The notes: generated from the letters alone by a model not told the origin. A DNA stretch of 64,000 bases from Desertivirga arenae (GCF_017355785.1 NZ_JAFEWE010000019.1:1-64000); one strand, 5' to 3'. Positions 37,345-45,039 are shown, counted from the stretch's first letter. Translations and numbers: made by a program.

Positions 37345-37911
37345 GAGTCATGTTTGATAGGTTCAATTTATATTATCAATCCAAACCTTTCTCTCTTGTG
37401 TTCCTAATATTTATTCGATAATTACCGGCACTCCTGGGACTTTTCATACTATCTATGAAGTTGTTTTTAATAAAGTAGTTTTTATAGATTTATTTCTCCT
37501 CTCGTTGTTTTTCTGAAATCTTATTGCTGCACGAGCTATTTCCCAGGTCGTCTTTTCTTAACCCCAAAATTTCTTTCAGCCTTTCTGCTTTTCTCCTAGT
37601 TAAGTTCAAACCTTTAGAATTATTAGGACTCTCTTTTCTTTGTTATTTTTTTAGGCCTTATTGTTTAAACTCAGCTTTTGGTTTGTTTTTCTATAGTAAC
37701 AGTTCGTTTTGCTGGTATAATCCTATTTTTACCATTATTAATTTTCTGTTTTTGACTTTTTTTAAAGTTTTGGGTATTTATAATCGTGTTTCTTCGTGTT
37801 TGTCTATTAAATCAGCCTGATTTGTCTTTGATTTTTGTCTTTTTGTAAAAAAAACATGAAAAATATTATGACTTTAAATGAAACTTGTTACTTTTACATC
37901 TATAATAATAA
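37345..37911. other. 567-bp T-rich intergenic region before amt
   Basis: No convincing gene. The plus strand is strongly T-rich in long stretches (about 37480-37850), with few purine runs. A 98-codon open frame (37524-37820) is rich in Phe, Leu and Ser as expected from T-rich sequence, and has no recognisable feature, so it is not called. The region probably contains the amt promoter and 5' UTR; TACTTTTA at 37889-37896 is near the -7 consensus. Confidence 0.5.
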
Positions 37912-39345
37912 ATGAAACAACAGTTTATTGTTAACAACACCAAAATAACAACCAAAATGAGTAAAAATGTAGTAAAACAAGCCGGACCATTCCTGGTTTT
38001 AGCGATTGCAGCAATCGCCGCGCTATTTATTCCTTCTCTTCCTGACTTTGACGGAAGTAAAGTTTACAACAGCTCCGACATCGCGTGGGTAATTGTGTCG
38101 ACAGCCCTGGTATTCTTAATGACTCCAGCCTTGGCATTCTTCTATGGTGGGATGGTTCATCGTAAAAACGTGCTTTCAACCATGATTAAAAGCACTGTGG
38201 CAGCAGGAGTAGTGACGGTACTATGGATAGTGGTAGGATTTAGCCTTTGTTTCGGAGAATCAATCAACGGCTTTATTGGAAATCCTTCGACTTTCCTTTT
38301 CTTTAAAGGAGTTAATTCTGGAGCTCCGTGGAGTCTTGCTCCGACCATTCCCTTTACATTATTCTCATTATTTCAATTGATGTTTGCTATCATCACACCT
38401 GGTTTGGTTGTTGGTGCAGTGGCTGAGCGTATTCGATTTACATCTTACGTGAGTTTTATAGTTCTTTTTGGATTATTCGTGTATGCTCCCTTAGCGCATT
38501 GGAGCTGGCATCCCGAAGGCTTCTTGTTTAAAATGGGAGCATTAGATTTTGCAGGAGGAACAGTAGTTCATATTTCTGCAGGTTGTGCAGCATTAGCGGG
38601 AGCATTAGTTCTTAAGCGTCGTAAGGTACATATGGCGAATGAAGAAGTTCCACCAGCAAATATTCCCTATGTATTGATAGGAACCGGGTTGCTTTGGTTC
38701 GGATGGTTCGGATTTAACGCTGGTTCTGCTCTAGGAGCAAATGCCCTGGCTGTATCGGCATTCGCTACTACCAATACAGCAGCCGCGTCAGCTGGATTAT
38801 CCTGGATGTTTTTCGATGTCATCCGTGGGAAAAAGCCCTCAGTATTAGGTTTCTGTATCGGGGCCGTTGTGGGACTTGTTGCAATTACTCCGGGTGCGGG
38901 TTTTGTAGCTATTCCTCAAAGTATCTTTATTGGCTTCATTGCGGCTATAATCTCAAATCTTGCTGTTTATTACAAACAGAAGTCAACACTCGATGATACC
39001 CTTGACGTGTTCCCTTGTCATGGATTAGGTGGTATGGTAGGTATGTTGCTTACAGGTGTATTTGCAACTAAAACAGTTAACGCTGCCGGTAATGATGGCT
39101 GGTTTTATGGAAATATTGATTTCTTTATTACACAAGCTAAGGCAATGTTAATTGTTGTAGGATATAGCTTCACAGTGTCTTACGGTATTTTCAAACTAAT
39201 CAACTTGTTTCAACCAATTCGAGTGAGCTCAGAGGAAGAAGAATTGGGTCTTGATGAAAGTCAGCACAATGAAAAATATGTTCAAGGTACACTACTTGTT
39301 TCAGAGAACGGAGTAGTTGTTGAGAAAGAAGTGAAGGACTTCTAG
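37912..39345 (+). CDS. amt: ammonium transporter Amt
   Basis: A 477-residue Amt/MEP/Rh family channel. Key family segments are present: ALAFFYGGMVHRKNVLS, FTLFSLFQLMFAIITPGLVVGAVAER, VHISAGCAALAGALVLKRR (twin-His region, first His) and GLLWFGWFGFNAGSA, plus DDTLDVFPCHGLGGMVGMLLTG (second His). Eleven or twelve helices are expected. The protein may start at Met16 (MSKNVVKQAG); both starts are possible. No glnK (PII) gene is adjacent, although it often is; instead a porin follows 73 bp later. It acts in the inner membrane for ammonium uptake. Confidence 0.95.
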   Translation: MKQQFIVNNTKITTKMSKNVVKQAGPFLVLAIAAIAALFIPSLPDFDGSKVYNSSDIAWVIVSTALVFLMTPALAFFYGGMVHRKNVLSTMIKSTVAAGVVTVLWIVVGFSLCFGESINGFIGNPSTFLFFKGVNSGAPWSLAPTIPFTLFSLFQLMFAIITPGLVVGAVAERIRFTSYVSFIVLFGLFVYAPLAHWSWHPEGFLFKMGALDFAGGTVVHISAGCAALAGALVLKRRKVHMANEEVPPANIPYVLIGTGLLWFGWFGFNAGSALGANALAVSAFATTNTAAASAGLSWMFFDVIRGKKPSVLGFCIGAVVGLVAITPGAGFVAIPQSIFIGFIAAIISNLAVYYKQKSTLDDTLDVFPCHGLGGMVGMLLTGVFATKTVNAAGNDGWFYGNIDFFITQAKAMLIVVGYSFTVSYGIFKLINLFQPIRVSSEEEELGLDESQHNEKYVQGTLLVSENGVVVEKEVKDF

Positions 39346-39418
39346 AATCTTCTAATCTCGCACATTAATCATTATTCAACATTCGATAAACACTATTTAA
39401 CAATCAATCTTTTCTATT

Positions 39419-40477
39419 ATGTTTAAAAAAGTACTAGCTCTTATCGCGCTGGCGGGGACCAGCTATGCAAATGCTCAAGATTCAACTTCAACACCTTTGA
39501 GTATTTCCGGATCAGTTGATGCCTATTACAAATATGACTTCTCTAAGGTTCCAAATATCCCTACAAGCTTTGCAACTGATCAAAATTCAGTTTCTCTCGG
39601 AATGATTGATATAGCGTTAAAGAAATCAACAGGCAAAGCATCTTTTGTAGGAGAGGTTTCTTTCGGGCCAAGAGGACAATATCAATCTATTCCAAACGGC
39701 GATAATGTAGATGACAATTCATTTCATATTCAAAATCTATACGCCACATATGCGTTCACAGACAAATTTTCTATGACTGCAGGATATATGGGCACATTTG
39801 TGGGATATGAAGTTATTTCACCGGTAGGTAATGTCAATTATTCAACTTCTTACCTGTTTACTAACGGACCATTTCAAAATGCTGGGATAAAGGCTAACTA
39901 CGCTATTTCAAGTAAAGTTGGTTTAATGGCCGGGTTGTTTAATAATAAGTGGAATGTTTATCAGGCTGATGCCAACCAAGGTGTTAATACCTTTGGTGCT
40001 CAGTTGTCAGTTACTCCAATAGAGGGCTGGACTGCATATTTTAATTTATTAACGGGATATTCTTCTGGAACAATCCTGGATTTGACTACGGCTTATCAAA
40101 TTACTGATAAATTTAAATTAGGTCTAAATGTTGCTGATTGGTCCGCTGGCGAAGGCGCTGATGATACTGGTTATACTGGTGTGGCGCTTTATCCTTCAGT
40201 TGCTCTGACTTCTTCTATTGGTCTTGGTTTGCGAGGTGAATATTTCAAAACAAAGAAAAATGGAGGTGTTGGTTTCGGTCCGGCAGCAGATGAATCTGTT
40301 ACAGCTCTTACTGTTTCTGGTAACTTAAAAGCAGGTGGTCTAACTTTTATTCCTGAAATAAGATTTGACAATGCTTCAGTTAATTCTTTCTATAAAAAAC
40401 CAGAGAGCCTTACCCTTGGAACTGCCGATACGAAATCTGCTTCTCAGTTTTCTCTAGCGGTAGTTTACGCGTTCTAA
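39419..40477 (+). CDS. porin-like outer membrane protein
   Basis: A 352-residue outer membrane barrel with a signal peptide (MFKKVLALIALAGTSYANAQ, cut near ANAQ). It ends in Phe (VVYAF). Strands alternate throughout, e.g. LSISGSVDAYYKYDF, ATYAFTDKFSMTAGYMG and GWTAYFNLLTGYSSG. This is the OmpL/porin type (outer membrane beta-barrel, Porin_5-like) that follows amt in several Bacteroidota. It lies 73 bp downstream of amt on the same strand, which suggests co-expression and a role in taking nitrogen compounds across the outer membrane. The substrate is inferred. Confidence 0.8.
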   Translation: MFKKVLALIALAGTSYANAQDSTSTPLSISGSVDAYYKYDFSKVPNIPTSFATDQNSVSLGMIDIALKKSTGKASFVGEVSFGPRGQYQSIPNGDNVDDNSFHIQNLYATYAFTDKFSMTAGYMGTFVGYEVISPVGNVNYSTSYLFTNGPFQNAGIKANYAISSKVGLMAGLFNNKWNVYQADANQGVNTFGAQLSVTPIEGWTAYFNLLTGYSSGTILDLTTAYQITDKFKLGLNVADWSAGEGADDTGYTGVALYPSVALTSSIGLGLRGEYFKTKKNGGVGFGPAADESVTALTVSGNLKAGGLTFIPEIRFDNASVNSFYKKPESLTLGTADTKSASQFSLAVVYAF

Positions 40478-40581
40478 TAACAAAAAACGATAGATTGACA
40501 TTGAACGAAACTAATTTTGGTTTAGTGTTGTGAGGAGGGTCTGGCGTGAGTCAGCCCTCTTCTTTCTTTTTTTAATGCTTC

Positions 40582-40914
40582 CTATTTTTTGCCTAAGAGC
40601 AACACATCATTTACTACTATTTCAGTTACATGCCTCTTGACTCCGCTCTTATCAGTGTAACTTCTCGAGCTGAGCTTCCCTTCAATGCTTATCTTTGATC
40701 CTTTAGAAAGATACTTTTCTGCAATTGAAGCATTCTTATGCCACAGTATAAGATTATGCCATTGTGTTTCTTCTATCTTTTCCCCGTTCTCATTTCGATA
40801 ATTAGTATTTGTTGCAATTGAAATTTTTGCAACTTTTTTGTTTCCAACTATTCTGATTTCGGGATCGTTTCCAAGGTGACCTATTAGTCTTACGCTATTT
40901 CTTAAATTACTCAT
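40582..40914 (-). CDS. ssb: single-stranded DNA-binding protein, short form
   Basis: A 110-residue OB-fold SSB. It begins MSNLRNSVRLIGHLGNDPEI and contains the TQWHNLILWHKNASIAEKYL and GSKISIEGKLSSRSYTDKSG segments. The C-terminal acidic tip (DDDIPF-type) that recruits repair proteins is missing, and the flexible linker is absent; it ends at VLLLGKK right after the OB fold. Most likely it is a second, specialised SSB, and a full-length ssb should exist elsewhere. It is on the minus strand, convergent with the porin gene and divergent from the zinc-ribbon gene. Confidence 0.92.
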   Translation of the reverse strand: MSNLRNSVRLIGHLGNDPEIRIVGNKKVAKISIATNTNYRNENGEKIEETQWHNLILWHKNASIAEKYLSKGSKISIEGKLSSRSYTDKSGVKRHVTEIVVNDVLLLGKK

Positions 40915-41054
40915 GACGTATGTTATTTTTTTAGTTTTAGTTTTTGTTTACTTTCAACGATACAAAGTTGGGTAAGAAGGGTGAAGGTAGTCGGATATTA
41001 AATGCTTTTATACGTTTATAAGCGTTTGTACATGGATAATATAGGCCGTTAAGT

Positions 41055-41420
41055 ATGATAGAGCGCTATTGCCTTGATTGCGGAAATTCGATAAAAGGAA
41101 GGTCGGATAAGAAATTTTGTGATGATCACTGTCGCAATAATTATAATAATCGACTTAAGATCGAAGATAGTTCTACTGTGAAGCAGATAAATGCGATTCT
41201 TAGAAAGAACAGGAGTATTTTACAGAAATTAAATCCTGAGGGAAAACTGAAAGTTAGCGCTCAGAAGATCTTAAGACTCGGTTTTAATTTCAATTATTTT
41301 ACCCACACCTACGAGACCTATAAAGGGTCTGTATATTTTTTCTGTTATGAATACGGTTACCTGAAGCTAAACCAAGATGATGTTTTGCTAGTGAAGAGAA
41401 ACGGCCAATTTAATTTATAA
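41055..41420 (+). CDS. zinc-ribbon protein of unknown function
   Basis: A 121-residue protein with an N-terminal CxxC zinc-ribbon: CLDCGNSIKGRSDKKFCDDH followed by CRNNYNN. The four cysteines suggest one structural zinc. The rest is a mainly helical stretch with ILRKNRSILQKLNPEGK, then a hydrophobic beta-rich end (YFFCYEYGYLKL). Similar zinc-ribbon proteins of the DUF2116 kind exist, but the match is uncertain. It lies 14 bp before the acetyltransferase gene, and 33 bp after that begins the ComEA-like gene, so the three form a likely operon. I cannot assign a function. Confidence 0.7.
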   Translation: MIERYCLDCGNSIKGRSDKKFCDDHCRNNYNNRLKIEDSSTVKQINAILRKNRSILQKLNPEGKLKVSAQKILRLGFNFNYFTHTYETYKGSVYFFCYEYGYLKLNQDDVLLVKRNGQFNL

Positions 41421-41433
41421 TTTCATATCTGAA

Positions 41434-41982
41434 ATGTTTAAAGTTCGTCCCGCAGTTAGTGAAGATTTTGATGGAATCTTCAACTTATACAAAATAGTAG
41501 CTTGCACAGTGGGAGGAATATCCCGGCTGGAAGAAGAGATATCTGAGACTTATATTAGGGAATTTATGTCCCAAGCTCAGACAAATGGGATTCAACTAGT
41601 GGTCTGTCTCAAAGAAGATCTAAATCAGATTCTTGCCGAAATCCACTGTTATAAGCCAGTTCAAAGTGTATTTGCTCATGTACTTACTGATTTGACTATC
41701 GTTGTTGCCCCTGAAGTACAAGGGAAGGGCTTAGGTAAACTTCTATTCAGAAGCTTGCAACACGAGATAAGAACTAAACGAAAAGATATTTTAAGGGTGG
41801 AGTTAATTGTTAGAGAGACTAATTTCCGGGCCATTTCTTTTTACAGGAGTATAGACTTTAGGATAGAAGGTCGATTTGAGAGGCGGATAGATTCGAGAAA
41901 CGGCCGGTTTGAGTCGGATATTCCTATGGCCTGGTTTAATTCGGAATTTGAAAATCCGTACCTGAAGCGCAAAGAAGAATAA
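41434..41982 (+). CDS. GNAT-family N-acetyltransferase
   Basis: A 182-residue acetyltransferase of the GNAT fold. The acetyl-CoA pyrophosphate-binding motif is readable as VVAPEVQGKGLGKLLF (Q/RxxGxG/A type). The following motif RVELIVRETNFRAISFYRSI (N and Y near the end) also fits. Start MFKVRPAVSEDFDGIFNL is the standard first strand and helix. Substrate unknown. It is second of three plus-strand genes between the zinc-ribbon and ComEA-like proteins. Confidence 0.85.
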   Translation: MFKVRPAVSEDFDGIFNLYKIVACTVGGISRLEEEISETYIREFMSQAQTNGIQLVVCLKEDLNQILAEIHCYKPVQSVFAHVLTDLTIVVAPEVQGKGLGKLLFRSLQHEIRTKRKDILRVELIVRETNFRAISFYRSIDFRIEGRFERRIDSRNGRFESDIPMAWFNSEFENPYLKRKEE

Positions 41983-42014
41983 TTTCACGCCTAATTTCTA
42001 TCAACCTTATCAAG

Positions 42015-42923
42015 ATGAATCTAAAAGAGTATTTTGAGTTTTCTAAGAAAGAACTGAATGGGTTAATTATATTATGTGTTCTACTAGTGCTTATTTTTCT
42101 GGCTCCGGATGTTTACTTGCAACTTAGGTCGGTAGATCAGGAAGTCCAGGACACAGCTTTCGATGCGGAAGTTGCAGAATTTCTGGCTTCTGCTGTCGAT
42201 GATAAAGAGTATGGTACTAAGATCTTCAGTCATAACAAATGGACGTTGGAGAGGAGGAAGAAAAATGTTAAGTACTTTTTATTTAATCCCAATAATCTTC
42301 CAGAATTAAAGTGGCTAGATCTGGGGTTGTCTGCCCGGCAAGTTAAAGTCATAAAAAATTTTGAGGCGAAAGGTGGCCGTTTCTATAGGAAGGAAGATTT
42401 AAAGAAAATCTACTCTTTAGCGGCTGAAGATTACGCCCGATTGGAGCCCTACATTTTGATTCCCGAGTCCAAAAACAGCAAACCTCATTACAAAAAATTC
42501 GAGAGGGTATATCTCAAGAAGGAAGATGCTATTATAAATATAAATACGGCTGACTCGGCACAGTTAGAAACACTACGAGGGATAGGACCGGCTTTCGCAA
42601 GTCGCATTATCAAATATCGGAATCGATTAGGGGGCTTTTGGAAAAAGGAACAGCTGCTAGAAGTGTACGGCCTAGACTCTTTAAGATATAAAGGCTTAGA
42701 GAGTAAGATTCTGGTAGAACCGGAAACGATATTGAAAATTAATGTAAACTCTGCCACCTTTAATGAACTCAAGAGATTCCCTTATTTAAGTTATAAACAA
42801 ATTAACGCTATTGTTCAGTATCGAAAGCAGCACGGAAACTATATATCTGCTAATGACTTGAAAAAGGTGCTTCTCCTGGATGATGAGGTAATAGGGAAAA
42901 TAGCGCCTTACATCACCTTTTAA
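42015..42923 (+). CDS. ComEA-like helix-hairpin-helix protein with membrane anchor
   Basis: A 302-residue protein. A single N-terminal membrane helix (LNGLIILCVLLVLIFLAPDV, about 15-35) is followed by several helix-hairpin-helix repeats: INTADSAQLETLRGIGPAFASRIIKY and INVNSATFNELKRFPYLSYKQINAIVQY. An additional one at about 100-140 reads WLDLGLSARQVKVIKNFEAK. These HhH motifs bind DNA non-specifically, as in ComEA. Such proteins can hold DNA in the periplasm. No other competence gene is adjacent. A periplasmic location is inferred from the anchor. Confidence 0.85.
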   Translation: MNLKEYFEFSKKELNGLIILCVLLVLIFLAPDVYLQLRSVDQEVQDTAFDAEVAEFLASAVDDKEYGTKIFSHNKWTLERRKKNVKYFLFNPNNLPELKWLDLGLSARQVKVIKNFEAKGGRFYRKEDLKKIYSLAAEDYARLEPYILIPESKNSKPHYKKFERVYLKKEDAIININTADSAQLETLRGIGPAFASRIIKYRNRLGGFWKKEQLLEVYGLDSLRYKGLESKILVEPETILKINVNSATFNELKRFPYLSYKQINAIVQYRKQHGNYISANDLKKVLLLDDEVIGKIAPYITF

Positions 42924-42973
42924 AGTAGTTTATGGAATTAAGGGGGAGTAGATGATTATTTTTAAATTAATAT

Positions 42974-43002
42974 TTTGACTGTGAATAATTTACTTAAATT
43001 TG
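42974..43002 (+). promoter_or_regulatory. rpsU promoter
   Basis: TTTG (42974-42977), 17-bp spacer, TAAATTTG (42995-43002): a full match to the Bacteroidota consensus. The transcript would start near 43009, about 30 nt before the rpsU ATG, placing the Shine-Dalgarno sequence inside the short leader. Confidence 0.75.
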
Positions 43003-43022
43003 CAATCCCGAAAAAAAATGAG

Positions 43023-43030
43023 AGGAGGTA
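43023..43030 (+). promoter_or_regulatory. strong Shine-Dalgarno sequence of rpsU
   Basis: AGGAGGTA at 43023-43030, 7-8 nt before the ATG at 43038. This is a near-perfect SD in a group of bacteria that normally do not use one. It decides the start: the upstream in-frame ATG at 42975 would overlap the promoter. Confidence 0.8.
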
Positions 43031-43037
43031 TAAGAAC

Positions 43038-43229
43038 ATGATTATTATCAACGTAAAAGACGGAGAATCTTTAGACAAAGCTTTAAAGCGCTTCAAGAAG
43101 AAATTTGAGAAAACCGGAGTATTAAGAGAATTACGTAGTCGTCAGGCATTCGAGAAGAAATCAGTTGCACGTCGTAACGTGGTTAAGAAAGCTGTTTACA
43201 AACAAACTCTTACTCAGGAAACTGCTTAA
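43038..43229 (+). CDS. rpsU: 30S ribosomal protein S21
   Basis: A 63-residue S21 protein, MIIINVKDGESLDKALKRFK, with the usual basic C-terminal half. A longer frame begins at 42975 but would place translation across the promoter, so the ATG with the strong Shine-Dalgarno is taken as start. In Bacteroidota, S21 is the protein that helps to block the anti-Shine-Dalgarno end of 16S rRNA; a strong SD on its own mRNA fits the known autoregulation model studied in Flavobacterium. It leads a run of translation genes: xerC, hpf, tRNAs, tuf. Confidence 0.95.
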   Translation: MIIINVKDGESLDKALKRFKKKFEKTGVLRELRSRQAFEKKSVARRNVVKKAVYKQTLTQETA

Positions 43230-43302
43230 GATTTTTTTAAAATTTCTTTAAATAATATTAACCTATTTGTATATTGCTTTTGCATTATTCAAATAGGTTT
43301 TT

Positions 43303-44184
43303 ATGTTTCTAGAGCGTTTTAAGAGTTATCTTCAGTATGAAAAACGATTCTCTGAGCATACAGTGACCGCCTACATGAATGACCTGGATCAATTCAGGAG
43401 TTTCATTGAATCACAAAATCCCGATATTTTATCTGTTGGTCATCAGGATGTACGTTCCTGGATGGTTGACTTAATAAATAGTAGTATTGCTCCTAATACT
43501 ATTAATCGAAAACTTTCAACTTTACGTACTTTCTATACCTTCCTTCAGCGGGAAAAGCTGATTGAGTTGAATCCAACACTTTTGATAAAAGCATTGAAGG
43601 CACCAAAGCGACTGCCAGTAGTAGTGCATGAGTCGAAAATGGATGATTTGCTGGATAGTGAAGGTGCTTTTGCTGAAGATTTCGAAGGCCGGCGGGATAA
43701 GTTAATTATAGAGTTATTATTTGGTACGGGAATTCGCCTTGCTGAACTCTTAAATATAAAGGAGGCGGACATTAATCTTTTTGATCAAAGTATTAAAATT
43801 TTTGGTAAAAGGAGTAAAGAGAGGATCGTTCCTTTAACATCACAAATTATTAATGAGATTAAAGAGTATTTGTCTGCAAGACAACTGCAAAATTTCGAGA
43901 ACCTTCCAATTGAATTATTCGTAACAAAAGATGGAAAGAGGGCATATCCTAGTTTAATTTACAGGATAGTAAAGCGGTATCTTGATCATATTACTACGAA
44001 TCAGAAGAAGAGTCCGCACGTTTTGAGGCATTCCTTTGCTACCACTTTGTTAGATAATGGTGCAGATTTAAACGCAATAAAAGAGTTACTGGGCCATGCA
44101 AGTTTAGCTGCTACGCAGGTTTATACTCATAATTCTGTTGAAAAGTTAAAATCAATTTATAAACAGGCCCATCCAAGGGCGTAA
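43303..44184 (+). CDS. xerC: XerC-type tyrosine recombinase
   Basis: A 293-residue tyrosine recombinase with N-terminal SAM-like core-binding domain (about 1-85) and C-terminal catalytic domain. Active-site residues: Arg145 (GTGIRLAELL), Lys169, His239 and Arg242 (HVLRHSFATTLL), His265 (LLGHAS) and nucleophile Tyr274 (TQVYTH). It acts with XerD at dif to resolve chromosome dimers. It sits between rpsU and hpf on the same strand; there is no sign of an integrated element, so this is a housekeeping copy. The name XerC rather than XerD is inferred. Confidence 0.88.
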   Translation: MFLERFKSYLQYEKRFSEHTVTAYMNDLDQFRSFIESQNPDILSVGHQDVRSWMVDLINSSIAPNTINRKLSTLRTFYTFLQREKLIELNPTLLIKALKAPKRLPVVVHESKMDDLLDSEGAFAEDFEGRRDKLIIELLFGTGIRLAELLNIKEADINLFDQSIKIFGKRSKERIVPLTSQIINEIKEYLSARQLQNFENLPIELFVTKDGKRAYPSLIYRIVKRYLDHITTNQKKSPHVLRHSFATTLLDNGADLNAIKELLGHASLAATQVYTHNSVEKLKSIYKQAHPRA

Positions 44185-44186
44185 AA

Positions 44187-44194
44187 AAAGGAGG
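44187..44194 (+). promoter_or_regulatory. Shine-Dalgarno sequence before hpf
   Basis: AAAGGAGG at 44187-44194 with 4-5 nt to the ATG at 44199. Together with rpsU it is one of two clear SD sequences in this block. Confidence 0.65.
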
Positions 44195-44198
44195 AAAA

Positions 44199-44543
44199 AT
44201 GAGAATTTCTGTTCAATCTATCCACTTCAATGCAGACAAAAAATTGTTGGCTTTTATTCAAAAAAAAGCTGAAAAGCTGTATCAGTTTTCTGATAATATC
44301 CTAAATGCAGAGGTGTATCTGCGATTAGAAAACACCGAGGATGACGCGAATAAAATAACCGAAATTAAACTGAACCTCCCGGGTAGTCAACTTTTTGTTA
44401 AAGAGCAATGTAAGTCGTTTGAAGAGGCTATAGATCTGGCAATAGAGTCATTAAGAAGACAGGTAACAAAACATAAAACTAAGAACCGTTTAAGGCTAAC
44501 TAATTACAAAGCGGAGATGAACTCCGTCCAAGCGTGGGCTTAG
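44199..44543 (+). CDS. hpf: ribosome hibernation promoting factor (HPF/RaiA family)
   Basis: A short HPF-type protein, 114 residues, MRISVQSIHFNADKKLLAFI, then KAEKLYQFSDNILNAEVYL, with the expected beta-alpha-beta-beta-beta-alpha layout. It lacks the long C-terminal dimerisation domain, so it is the short RaiA/HPF type. It binds the 30S A/P site and silences ribosomes in stationary phase. It has a strong Shine-Dalgarno upstream. It begins only 15 bp after xerC, and a terminator follows before the tRNA cluster. Confidence 0.93.
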   Translation: MRISVQSIHFNADKKLLAFIQKKAEKLYQFSDNILNAEVYLRLENTEDDANKITEIKLNLPGSQLFVKEQCKSFEEAIDLAIESLRRQVTKHKTKNRLRLTNYKAEMNSVQAWA

Positions 44544-44562
44544 TAGTATGTTGTTCAATATA

Positions 44563-44595
44563 TGTCCGGCTGTTTTCTACTGCCGGATTTTTTTT
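44563..44595 (+). terminator. terminator after hpf
   Basis: TCCGGC / GCCGGA stem with an 11-nt loop and a T-run of 8 or more. It ends the rpsU-xerC-hpf unit. Confidence 0.8.
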
Positions 44596-44604
44596 AAAAA
44601 AAAT

Positions 44605-44672
44605 TTTGATGGATATAATATTTGCGTAGATTTGCATTCCCTTTCGGAGAGGTTCTCAATAAGAGAAAAACG
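44605..44672 (+). promoter_or_regulatory. promoter and leader of the tRNA-Thr transcript
   Basis: TTTG (44605-44608), 18-bp spacer, TAGATTTG (44627-44634), an excellent match. The leader continues CATTCCCTTTCGGAGAGG and then a TTCTC/GAGAA hairpin, the same plan as upstream of tRNA-Met at 11.04 kb. Confidence 0.7.
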
Positions 44673-44713
44673 CTTAAAGGGACGTTCTTTAAAAGGATAT
44701 AATAAAATTAAAA

Positions 44714-44786
<73 letters not shown>

Positions 44787-44805
44787 CAAAAATTTTAATT
44801 TTTAG

Positions 44806-44836
44806 TTTGCGTTAATCAATTTAAGTTGTACCTTCG
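44806..44836 (+). promoter_or_regulatory. promoter upstream of tRNA-Tyr
   Basis: TTTG (44806-44809), 19-bp spacer, TACCTTCG (44829-44836), one base from TAnnTTTG. It lies 20 bp before tRNA-Tyr, so the downstream tRNAs can be transcribed separately from tRNA-Thr. Confidence 0.55.
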
Positions 44837-44856
44837 CAGACCGAAAAAGAAAGCCT

Positions 44857-44937
44857 GGGGAGATACCAGAGCGGTCAAATGGGGCGGACTGTAAATCCGC
44901 TGCTTCGGCTACGAAGGTTCGAATCCTTCTCTCCCCA
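44857..44937 (+). tRNA. tRNA-Tyr (GTA)
   Basis: An 81-nt class II tRNA with long variable arm, acceptor GGGGAGA/TCTCCCC, anticodon loop CTGTAAA (GTA), T-loop TTCGAAT. Confidence 0.96.
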
Positions 44938-44940
44938 CAA

Positions 44941-44960
44941 TGGTGAATTTAGGTTCACCA
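44941..44960 (+). repeat. hairpin between tRNA-Tyr and tRNA-Gly
   Basis: TGGTGAA-TTTAGG-TTCACCA: 7-bp perfect arms in the short spacer. It may mark a processing site. Confidence 0.5.
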
Positions 44961-44966
44961 GTTCAT

Positions 44967-45039
44967 GCGGAAGTAGCTCAGTTGGTAGAGCGATAGCCTT
45001 CCAAGCTATAGGTCGCGAGTTCGAACCTCGTCTTCCGCT
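44967..45039 (+). tRNA. tRNA-Gly (TCC)
   Basis: Acceptor GCGGAAG/CTTCCGC, D-arm GCTC..GAGC, anticodon loop CTTCCAA (TCC), T-loop TTCGAAC. Confidence 0.96.

Noticed and set aside
37524-37820. 98-residue open frame in the T-rich gap
   Set aside because: Composition (Phe, Leu, Ser) follows directly from T-rich DNA; no motif, no sign of a start region.
43303-44184. Tyrosine recombinase as sign of an integrated mobile element
   Set aside because: It lies in a housekeeping order (rpsU, hpf) with no attachment-site repeats or cargo, so it is the chromosomal Xer protein.
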